DNA of 64,000 nucleotides from Gnetum montanum (taxonomy: Eukaryota; Streptophyta; Gnetopsida; Gnetales; Gnetaceae): NCBI GenBank assembly GCA_015680685.1, contig MNCI01016010.1, positions 89,526 through 153,525 of the forward strand, in the 5' to 3' direction. The stretch's first letter is position 1, and the number at the start of each line of letters is the position of its first letter. Below the pieces are notes generated by a model, which was not told the DNA's origin, searched no databases, and worked only from the letters and a program-made list of their open reading frames with translations. Shown piece after piece: positions 22,580-32,459 of the stretch. The translations under genes and the position numbers were made by a program.

Positions 22580-23793
22580 TTGCCGTATGCATTGATGACC
22601 AGAAAGGGGCCTTCCTAGCTTGCAGAGAATTTGCTTACTGGTTCACGAACGGCTTTGAGAACTAAGTCTCCTTTTTTGATTGGTCGCTAATGTAGGTTGT
22701 GATGATGCTTCTGTCTCTTCCTGTTTTGATATCTTTTGATGCTATCGAGCGTCTGGATGCATTTCTCCTCTACTAAGTCTAAATCCACGATCCTGGACTC
22801 ATTGTGTTGAGTCTCATTTATAACCATGGAGAGGACCATCCGTAGTGAGGGAATTTGTAGTTCCAGGGGCAACACCGCTTCAGATCCATAGACTAGGCTA
22901 TAGGGTGTCCTACCGGTAGCTTTTTTGCATGTCGTACGATAGGTCCATAGCACATAGAGGATTTTTTCATGCCATCATTTTTTGTTGCTGCTAAGCATCT
23001 TTTTCAATAAATTGATGACCACCTTGTTTGTTGCCTCTTATGGGTAATAGGGTGAGGAAAAAGATTGCTTGATACCGAGGTTACTGTAGAAAGATTTGGT
23101 TTCAATACTACTAAATTGTGGCCCATTGTCAGTCACAATAGTCATGGGAAGCCCAAACCTAGTTACGATATTTTCCAAGATAAAATGGCAAACCTGTTGA
23201 GATGTAATCTTCCGTAGGGGAATAGCCTCGACCCACTTCGTGAAGTACTCGGTGGCGATGATAATGAAGCTATGTCCTGCGGAAGACTTAGGTGTGATGG
23301 GGCCTATGATGTCTAGTCCTTATCGTTGGAATGACCAAGTGATCTATGTAGTATGTAATTTAGTTAGTGACACATGTATTAAATTTGCATAATGTTGGCA
23401 TGTATCACATGTCTTAACCTTGGTAAGGTAGTCTTGTTCCATGTACAACCAAGAATACCCTAAGCATCTGATTTTAGTGGCCATGGCTCGTAGGGCTATG
23501 TGTCCTCCACATAGTCCTTCATGGACTTTGCTAACTATTCTTTGTGCTTGGTCATTATTAACACAGGTTAGCAATACTCCATCAAAAGAGTGTCTACATA
23601 GAGTACTATCTCTGATAATGACATATTGCCTGGCACGCTTGCGGATTGCATATTTTTGTGTAGGTGTTAGCTCGTGTGGTGGTTTGCCATGCAGGAGGTA
23701 GGATTTAATGTTTTCATACCATTCTGGCGTTCTTTCCATGCTTAAGGAAGAGATTTGCACGACTTGGATGACAGGATCTGTACATTCCATCAT
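22580..23793 (-). pseudogene. int: Integrase region of element G
   Basis: The N-terminal zinc-binding motif is intact: HEGLCGGH near 23505-23530 and CDTC near 23403 (H2C2). In the core I read LDIIGPITPKS near 23290-23320 (first Asp), TDNGPQFSS near 23110-23140 (second Asp) and, after a small frame break near 23035, EATNK (Glu). The C-terminal segment includes WTYRTTCKKATGRTPYSLVYG and EAVLPLELQIPS (22860-22953). Several stops and a break near 23040 (replacing the usual NGQAE context) make it inactive. Hairpin-box array 1 follows directly downstream. Confidence 0.88.
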
Positions 23794-23799
23794 GAAAGT

Positions 23800-24354
23800 G
23801 GGCTAGGTGGCAAACAAATGTGGTGGCATGTTTAAAGCTAGCGTGGCTAGTGCATCGACTACAGTGTTCTCATTACGTGGCACGTGTTGGACGTCAGTCG
23901 TCGTGAATTGTCTCAAGAGGTCTTTAGCCATATCACAATAGGACTATAGATGCACAGCTTTGCAGGTGTAGACCCCTGTGATTTGAATGATGATGAACAT
24001 TGAATCGCCTCGGATTGCCAAGTGTTGAACGTTGAGTTCCTTGGCTGTTAACAATCCCCTGAGGAGTCTCTTGTACTCTGCCACATTGTTTGTATAAGGA
24101 AATGCTAGGCAGTAAGCCAATGGGTGAACATCTTTAGGGGAGAGCATAATGATGGTAGCAACACTACCATCTCTATTAGTCGAAGCTCCATTGAAGTATA
24201 ACGTCGCTTCGAGGCTTGTTGATACAGGGCTTAAACTATGTATCTGTTCATTAGGAAAATCGGGCTCTATTGCTGCTTCATCCTTAACAGGTAATGTTAC
24301 AAGCTGGTCGACTATGGCCTGGCCTTTCGTGCACAATTGGCCAATGTAATACAA
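23800..24354 (-). pseudogene. Second (archaeal-type) RNase H of element G
   Basis: YFNGASTNRDGSVATIIMLS near 24165-24225 corresponds to the YxDGAS-x-GxxGxG motif of the extra RNase H typical of Tat-lineage elements; the first Asp reads Asn. NNVAEYKRLLRGLLTAKEL near 24040-24100 holds the conserved Glu (AEY), and GDSMFIIIQITGVY near 23960-24000 the GDS motif. The position between the classical RNase H and the integrase is as expected. The Asp-to-Asn change suggests loss of activity. Confidence 0.85.
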
Positions 24355-24379
24355 GTCAAATTCTGATGTGATAGCTTTC

Positions 24380-25958
24380 TAGTAGGCTATCCTACTGCTC
24401 TTGTATAGATTTTTCGTGATGGTTTGCAGAATGTTGTTTTTGCAAAGTATGTTGACTTGGCTACGGAAAATATAGTGTCTACATTTTTTTAGTGCAAACA
24501 CCAATGCCAAACAATTACGCTCTACTTCATTGTATCTTTTTTTGTACACAAATAGAGCATAACTTAGATAATAGATAGGGACTTTTGACCCATCGTCCCT
24601 TTTTTGACAACAACATAGCTATAGACACATCTGAGCTTGCCAGGTAGATGTAGAAAGGCTGATTCCTTTGTGGTGGGAAGACTATTGGCAAATGTAATAG
24701 CTCTTTCTTCAGGTCGTCAAATGCACGCTGGAAGTCTTCGGTCCATTCGAAGTTAACTCCTTTCTTGAGTAGATGCTGCATAGGATGTAATTTTTTTGTT
24801 AACTTCAAGATGAACCACTTGATAAATTGCAACCTACCCTACAACCCATGTAGTTCTTTGAGGTTTTTTAGGTGGTGCTAGGTTAACGATGGCTTTGACC
24901 TTGTCGGGATCGACCCGTATGCCAGTCTCCGATACCACAAACCCCAACATGCATCTGGTTTTGACTCTGAATACAAATTTTCTTAGGTTGAGCCATAGGT
25001 CATGCCTGAGACATCATTTAAGGATTAACTCTAGGTCTTCTAGGTAATCTTCTGACTTCTTAGATTTGAAAGCTATGTCTTCTACATAGTCGTTCAATCT
25101 CTCTAAGAGGTAATCACTAAAGATATACGTCATGGCACGTTGATAAGTTGCTCCAGCTTTTTTTAACTCGAAAGACATCATGGTATAACAGAAAGTTCCC
25201 TAGGGGGTCATGAAAGTTGTAGTCAGTTGATGTTCTGGGTTGATGCGAATTTGATTATAGCCCAAAAACCCATCCATGAAGGATAGTAACGTGTGGCGAG
25301 CTGTTGTATCGATAAGTTGGTCGATACTCGGCAACGGGAAGTTGTATTTAATTGTTGCCTTATTCAGATTACAAAAGTCTATATAGATCCGTATTCCTCC
25401 TATTTTCTTAGAGAAAACTACGATGTTCGACACCCAGTCTGAATAATTGACTGTGCGAATGAAACCAGCCTGATATAGCTTAGTGATTTCATCATGCACT
25501 GCTAGTGCGATTTTAGGCTTAATCTTCCGTGCTTTCTATTTAACCATTTTAATACTCAGGTCTAACATGATGTTATTCTATATTAGTCATGGGTCTAAAC
25601 CTGGCATGTCTTCTTATGACCATGCAAACACCGTAATGTTGTCTTGGAGCACTCGAGATATATCGCTTTGCGTTTGTTGGTCAAGGAGGGAACTAACCTT
25701 TAGAGTTTTACTTTCTCCTTTGTGTGTAACCACAGGGACCTCAGTAAGGGGATCCTTGGTCACATCACTAGCTTCTAGGTCTAGGGTTCAGGCCAAATGT
25801 TCTGGCTAGTCTGGGGATATTTCCAATGTTGCTATGGTTGTGTCACAAAGGGAAGCGTCAGTTCCTATCAGTACGAGGTTGAGATGTCTAATAGTTTTCT
25901 CGTATGGGCCTATTAGGGCTAGGGGTGCAAGTAAAGCTGCATCCATTTGCAAATCGAC
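24380..25958 (-). pseudogene. pol: Reverse transcriptase/RNase H of element G
   Basis: The RT reads IRIYIDFCNLNKATIKYNFP near 25340-25400, SFMDGFLGYNQIRINPEHQL near 25215-25280 and the catalytic box LNDYVEDIAFKS, with Tyr-Val-Glu-Asp at 25077-25088: the first catalytic Asp is Glu. LYQAGFIRTVNYSDWV marks the palm start near 25430-25480. The classical RNase H follows (GVNFEWTEDFQRAFDDLKKE near 24700-24755, PFYIYLASSDVSIAMLLSK). The upstream part (25809-25958) begins right after a predicted splice acceptor. Stops and frameshifts are present. Confidence 0.87.
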
Positions 25959-25985
25959 CTGCAAAACCACCAAGAACAGAAGTTA
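25957..25985 (-). promoter_or_regulatory. Predicted 3' splice acceptor before RT of element G
   Basis: On the - strand a pyrimidine-rich run ends TTCTTGGTGGTTTTGCAG, then the RT-side frame opens (VDLQMDAALLAPLALIG). Element F has TGTTTATTGGCAG at the matching place. Ogre-type elements splice gag-pro to RT here; a matching donor near 31627-31635 (GTAATTAAG) is only tentative. Confidence 0.6.
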
Positions 25986-26029
25986 TATTATTTTTTCCGA
26001 TCTGTTGAAATGATACGTGTTAAAGAGGC

Positions 26030-26260
26030 TACCAGTTTAAGGTCTCAATGGACTGTTACAAATATGCACAGTTTGTAAGAGATCAGCAAGCCCGATTTCC
26101 TAGATGTTAGCGTAAGAATTCTACGAATTATGATGAAAGATGTAACGTGGCATGTTTAGCGTGTCAAAGTAGCTAATTTAGATTTTGTGCAGATCGTAGT
26201 TAATGCAACCGAATTATGAGACGATAAGCTATGCATTAGTTTAGGGTCTTTTTGGACCGC
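26030..26260. repeat. Hairpin-box array 2 of element G (2-3 units)
   Basis: Clear units lie at 26032-26055 (CAGTTTAAGGTC-TCAATG-GACTG) and 26236-26258 (TTAGTTTAG, stem GGTC-TTTTTG-GACC at 26245-26258). A weak unit is possible near 26165-26195. They lie between RT and the opposite-strand gene. Confidence 0.75.
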
Positions 26261-26511
26261 AATCAATGTGATATCTACGAGATTAATGTTGCAATCTTCA
26301 CGCTTCATGTCGAACTAACATTCCTGCATTTCGAGAAATTTCCACATTGATCAGACACAAAAACAGTTAGTTTCAACCATTACATTTATAAGTCGATGGT
26401 TCTTCTTCAAAGCAGACTGTAAACATTGAGAATTTGAATTAGGCTATAGCAGAAGGAAAGCAGAAGGAAGGTGTAAATAGATGATTTTGCAAAGGTTGTT
26501 CAAGCGTAACC

Positions 26512-29500
26512 ATGGCATCGAAGACCAAAGGCAAATATGTCAAATTGGCAAAGACCGATGAAGTGCAGGAGAGTTTGGAGCGGATTTCAAAGGCCCAGGT
26601 CGAAACTCGGGAGGCTACTCCACTCGCTCAGTAGATTTTGTTTTACCCTTCCTGCATGGTTGTTATTTTCATTATTATGGCATCGTAATTGTATTTTTTT
26701 CAAAGATGTGTATTATACCTGGTTGCGTAGGCTAAGCCATTGTAGTTTGTAATATTACCCCTATCGTCGTTGTCAAAGATAGACCTTGCATCGTTGCAAG
26801 GGTTTAGGTGATCTTGGGCAATACTGTGCAAACGTAATGCATAACTGGAGCGGTCCAGGTATTGTACCCTTATGTAGTGTAAATAGGATTCCGTTGTCTT
26901 GCTCGTAATGGTTGCATGTTATGTTGGGAAAATATGCGATGTTACTTTTATCATTGTTGTTAGGGACAGACTTTGCATCATCGCAAGGGTTTGGGCAGTT
27001 TCGGCAATGCATTTCTAGCGTAACCTACAATTTTCTGGGAGTCAAGGTAATGGAAACTCTAGTATTGCGTAATGGATTTTTATGAGCCTTTTTTATTTAT
27101 TTTTTCCTTACATCGTTAGTATGTCTAAATTGCTTTTCCTAATGGTAGTGTGTTTTATTGTAAAGGATTACGCTAAAGCCTGGCCTAATCATTTTGGACA
27201 TTGTGGGCATTCTGTGCTATTTACATGTCCCCGTGGCCAATGTTCTTCCTCCTCATGCTTGTGTAGGGGAGGAGGTAGTTTGGTTTCAGAAAGGCACACA
27301 GGAGTTTTTGCAGTTTTTGTTGCGTAATTTCAACGTAATTATCTGGTTACATTTACTACCATTCTAGAGATAACCACTACCATTCTGGAGACGTTATTGG
27401 TTGGATCAATGTAGAGCATCTTAATGTTTCTGGTGGATGGCTCAATCGAAACCGTGTGGGTGCAAGACTGTGAATAGAGCACTAAGGATTTGAGGCATTT
27501 ATCTTGGATCTAGGAGATTTCCAGGTTTAATTGTTATCATGCCTACAACACTCTGTTCGTGGCTCGTCATCTTATGACCTACTTCCAGAATCCACCTGAC
27601 ATTGTGTATTATGTAGATGGGTAAGTGTTTCCAAGGCATTATGATACGCTAACCATTGTTTGAATTTGTGTCAAGTATAAACAATTGTCCACATTTTATT
27701 GTGTAGGTTCTTTATCAATGAGCATGGTCTCTAAGGTGATACAGATATGTTATCTACAACCGAAATGGCCATAAAAGAGTTCACTTCTATTAGCAATGTA
27801 TGTGCTGGTATCCTAGGACAACTAGAATTTGAAATCCCACACTACCCTGTCCGCTATGTCAAATTCTTCGCCAAGTGTAAAAACTTCGGATGGCTGGATA
27901 AGGAGTGGACTTTGGAGTGTCCTATCACAATTGCAGACATGCAAGAGAAAATCCCACCATTTCCTTTGCTGTTCAAACGCGGTAAATTACGCTATGGTGG
28001 TCCATTGTATAATCTTACAGAATGGAAATAATGTATAAAATTATATTATTTTGCTGTATTGACTAAACTATTGCTTTATGTTCACAGTTAGGGAATCACG
28101 GGAGGTCACGGTGATAGCCTTCGGGTGTGAAGCGAGCAATCTCTTCTTTCATTATGGCAACATAAAAGAAGCGCAATGTTGGCTTTGCCATGGAGTGGCC
28201 CCAGTTGCCATTACCAATAACCTCCAAGAAGCTGGACTGATGGAGCTATTCTTGGCTATAACCCTCGATGTCACTGCATTCGAAATGTTAATCCTAGTTG
28301 ACTCCTTCAGCGAAGAAGCTGAGCATCTTTACATGCACATGTGTAACGTGCATGTGAGTTTTGATATTGACGCTCGATTGTTCACTGACTTTTTTGGCAT
28401 TCCCTTTGATGGCCCTCTGGTAGAAGAAAGGTCAAAGAGGGGTTCTAAGCACCAAAAGGAGATAGAGGAGTGGCTAGGGATTAAAAAGGAACTGAAAGGC
28501 ATCCTTGCTGATAAAATCCAGCTGGAGGTAGCTAATAGTATTTATCTCCTCTTCCAAGCCCACGCCTTCCCTAAGTTGCTCTCCCAGGAAAGAATCGTTA
28601 CCATACAGTAGGCTTAGATCATGTAGGAGGTTATGGAGGAGGGAACACGGTATAATTAGACCAGTTACTTCGCTGAAGGCCTATAGGCTGAAATGGTCAA
28701 GCTTCACAAGAAGCTTGAGTCTCGTTTCAATGTGCATTTTACCTTTTTTATATCTTGCTTTCGATGTTTTGCTAAATTCCTGGTGGTTCATAGGGATGGA
28801 GTCTGGGTGTAGCAAGATTGTAACTAGATTTCCAAACCATGGATATCCCAGGTTTTCCGCATCATCCGGTCACAAGATCCCCCTGAAGGTATTGGGGATT
28901 CGCTTTCACTTACAACTAAGGATCTGGTGGCGCCTCCTGCGTGGGGCCAAGACAGCATGGGTGGGGTGCTCCCTTCTTACATTGGTAGGGCGTCGAGGGG
29001 GAAATGCTTGGCAGAAGAAATAGTGAGTTTATCAGTCCAACAGAAAAAGCATTGTCTGGTCATGGAATCTTTTGGTCCAACTGATGCAGAGGGAATAAGG
29101 CTACGAATTAAATTTCATAGGAACGATCCCCCAATTGGTAAGTAGAAGAATGTATGATTAGTTCATATATGTATCACGCTTTGCATAGACGTCGTGGTGT
29201 TGCATAGTGTTTGTAAAAAGGTAAATAAAGTTTTGTTTCATCTAATTGTGTTGTTTGATAGAAAAAAGGAAGGATGTAGTGGAATTGACCCCTGAAACAA
29301 GGGCCATAGTTTTACGACATGGAGAAGAGGCCCCAGTTTTGGAAAAGGAGGCCCCTGTTAGTAACGTAGGTGGCACATAGGTTCCTATGCTCGAAGAAGA
29401 GACGAAAGTAGAGGACACCGAGGTCCTTTTAGATGAACCAAGGAAAGAGAAGCGATTTGTCACTAGTGAGTTTGACCTTTCCTTAGAGGGCAAACATCAT

Positions 29501-30987
29501 GCTACTACCCCTGAGGGTTTTGTTGAATTGAATCTTGCGTTATCATAATCATCTCCATTGCCCTTTACATCTACCGTACTATGTTTAAGTCATTTTGTTT
29601 GCTTAGTAGGCATTTCTGACAATAGCGTCGTGCCTTTGTCAGTGGGACCAACTCAGCATTGGGGTGAGACTCCTAGTAAATTCACCTTTATGGAGGGCAT
29701 CACGAATGATATGATCATCTACCTAGAGCGAATCGATCCTGAGATTGGTACGTGACTGTTATAACACAGGGATTGTTGGCATTGTGACATTGCATTATTT
29801 TGTTGCACCTAACTGTTATTTTTCATGTTATAGGATCTCGTCTCAGATGGGATCCCAAAGAGGCCGTTGACTTAGACACCACCCCTGAACCCTCATCGGA
29901 GCTGACTGAAGTGCCACGTAGTCTTTACAATGAAATGTGTAAATGTGCATTACACTCGACCCGCTCTTTATGGGAGTGTCAGGACATCAATGAAGATCTT
30001 TGGAAGAGGTTCCAGAAAGTAGAAAAGGAGAAGACATTCCTAACCAGTAGGGTTGAGGACTTGGAGTCTTGAAACAAATTCCTGCAAGCTCGAGAGGCCA
30101 ATGATGAAAATTGGTGGATAGCCGTGATTGACTACACTCGTTATTGGACAGTCGTTAGAAACAACGTCCAAGCCAGCCATGAGCTCATTAAGCAATGGAT
30201 ACAAATAGATCTCCTAGCCCAGAAAAATCAAGACTAGAAGGATTTCAGTGCAAGGGTCCAAGCATGGGGGTAGGCACAAAAGGATCACAAGCATGTGTAT
30301 AAGCAAGAAAGTGCTGCCTACCGCCAACATTATAGGGATTTTGCTATTGAAGCGTGGTCCCTCTGACTATTTCTCGATGTCATCGGTGCTTCTGGAGCAT
30401 ACGAATAGTTTCAGGAGCAAGTGATAGTAAGTGCCTTCCCAAAGAGAGAAATAACCCTCTCTGGTGGGGAAACCACTGTCTCTTCCTTCTTCCATGAACC
30501 ACCCCAATGGACTCCTAGGAAAAAGGGGAAGGTTAAGGTTGGAACTAATCTAGGAGATGGTGTTTGGTCTGAGCTTACCGAGGATAAGATCATGCAATGC
30601 CTGTGGGTTGGCTTGGAACAAATTCCCTTCACAGCTGATGCAGGACCATCACAAGTAAGTTGTAGGACTATTGTATTTTTGTTATGCATAGTTTTGGTAG
30701 CGATGCTAACATGCATTTTGTGTCAAATCGTAGGATCGACACGAAGAGGATCCTCATGAGGAGGAGTGTAATGAAGATGATGGTTCTCACGAAGAGGGTT
30801 TCCATGAGGAGGAGCATCACAAAGATGATCAACCTCACGACAAAAATTTCTATGAGGAAGAGCCTTGCGGAGAGGATCGCCCCATGCAGAGACACCACAC
30901 GAAGAAGGTCCCTATGAGGATGATCTTCATGAGGCAGAGGTGGAGTTGAATGAGATAAGTGGAAGTGGTAACAAAGGCAACGTGTGA
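26512..30987 (+). pseudogene. Opposite-strand multi-exon gene in element G, unknown function
   Basis: This gene is read against the element. A basic first exon starts at the ATG at 26512 (MASKTKGKYVKLAKTDEVQE). I infer exons about 27165-27620, 27707-27981, 28088-29137, 29262-about 29528, 29610-29747, 29834-30654 and 30734-30987. Visible GT/AG borders include GTAAG at 27621 and TAG before 27707, and CACAG before 28088. Matching sections exist in F: QEFLQFLLRNFNVIIWLHL; LFVARHLMTYFQNPPDIVYY; LFTDFFGIPFDG; LRWDPKEA. The last exon encodes Glu/Asp/His repeats (HEED, HEEE) as an acidic tail. I do not recognise the family. In-frame stops and a frameshift near 30885 make this copy a pseudogene. Confidence 0.75.
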
Positions 30988-31147
30988 TGTGGCTATATTG
31001 GACAACATTTTGTTATAATGAAATGAAGTAAAGGACAATGTTCTTTGATTTATGTGATGTAATCTATGTGATATAAAGATTTTAGTTTTCTTGAAGTGAA
31101 AAATATTGTTAGAAGGATTACACTTTTTAGACCACTGTGGGCCATTA

Positions 31148-31510
31148 ATAGTTTAAAGCCATTTTGGGCCAAGTCATTGTAAGCATAAAGGGGTCAATTA
31201 AATTGCCAGTTTTAGGCTGTAGAAGGTAGCAACTAGTTTAAGGCCATTTTAGGTTGATGATAGTTTAAGGCCGTTTCGGGTTAGACTACACACATGGAAG
31301 GGTGCAAGCGAAATTGCTAGTTTTAGGCCATAGCAGGCTGCAACTAGTTTAAGGCCATTTCAGGCCGAGCTATCATAAGCGTAAAAGAATAAATAGAAAT
31401 TGCCAGTTTTAGGCCATAGCGGGTCGTAACTAGTTTAAGGCCATTTCGGGCCAAAGATAGTTTAAGGCCGTTTTGGGCCGTAGCTAGTTTAAGGCCATTT
31501 CTAGCTGTAA
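31148..31510. repeat. Hairpin-box array 3 of element G (about 10 units)
   Basis: Near-regular units such as CTAGTTTAAGGCCATTTCGG, GCC recur. The stem is GGCC-(6 nt)-GGCC, for example 31439-31452. Variants GGCT, GGTC and GGTT on the right arm mostly keep G-U pairing. Loops are ATTTCG, GTTTTG or ATAGC(A/G). It lies between the end of the opposite-strand gene and the protease. Confidence 0.88.
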
Positions 31511-31627
31511 TGCGTATGAGAAAGCGTAATAAGGACAATACTAAAAAAGAGAGTGTAAATTGCATAACAGTAAAGAAATATGATATTTCATGCCAACATG
31601 TTTATTTGCTAGCTCCATAGCTGCTTC

Positions 31628-32403
31628 TTAATTACTCCGTTCCTCTACACCACCATCTTCCTCCTGAAAAGGTAGTTCAGCCCAAATCAAGTTGTCATTA
31701 GCCACTGTTTTGGCCTGTTCATATATTGGGATAGGAGATTGATCTTTGGAGATTTCGATTTCCAAACCTTGTTCCATTTCTACATTATTAATAGCCTGAG
31801 GGATCATCTTATCACCATGGATGGTCACTTCCCCTCTTGCATAGGGCAAATGAATTTCCTGATGGATGGATGATGAGACTGCCCTTAGTTGAGCCAACTA
31901 GGACCTCCCCAAGATTAAGTAAAAACCAGGCATCTCCTCAATGACGATAAACACTACGTTTGTGGGGAATTGGTCCCCCGCTACGAAGTTGATGTGTACT
32001 ATTCTTTTGACTTGCACTCGTGCCCCATTGAATAACTTTAAAAATGACATTATTGTGGGACTGATCTGGTCGATCAAACCTAGTTTATTCACTATGGGAT
32101 ATGGAATGACATTGGTTGCTACCCTGTCATCTATGTGTACTCTCTGGATTCGGTATTGGCCAACTCGGATAGTGATGAACATAGGCACTATTTTCACTGA
32201 CCCTTCTCTGGGTCATCCTTAATGGATTTGTCATGAAAAGTCAGTAAGGAAGGCCCAGGTTGTTTAGTGGTAAGGAGAAGAATGATGGAGTGGATTTCTT
32301 CTTCATCTGCTGGCAAGCTCTCATCCATAGATATGGATGTTAACATATGAACCATGGCCTCACGATGCTTTTGTGATGTCATTAGCAAGTCATAGAGGCT
32401 CAA
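31628..32403 (-). pseudogene. pro: Protease region of element G
   Basis: A retropepsin-like domain is recognisable by comparison with F: RVGQYRIQRVHIDDRVATNV near 32095-32155 holds the active site (Asp-Asp-Arg/Gly-like instead of Asp-Ser/Thr-Gly, so altered). Next come YPIVNKLGL near 32075, MPGFYLILGRSWLAQLRAVSS near 31850-31930 and HQEIHLPYARGEVTIHGD near 31800-31860. A frame break lies at about 31897. The last codons before the stop at 31628 overlap a possible splice donor. Confidence 0.8.
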
Positions 32404-32459
32404 CGTTGTATTTTTTATTTCAGAGCCTGCTTAACTTTTGTAAAAGTGTTAAGGAGATC

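Noticed and set aside
28078-28611. Independent single-exon host gene
   Set aside because: The frame starts at a splice acceptor (CACAG before 28088), continues the previous exon in phase, and matches exon 4 of the F copy.
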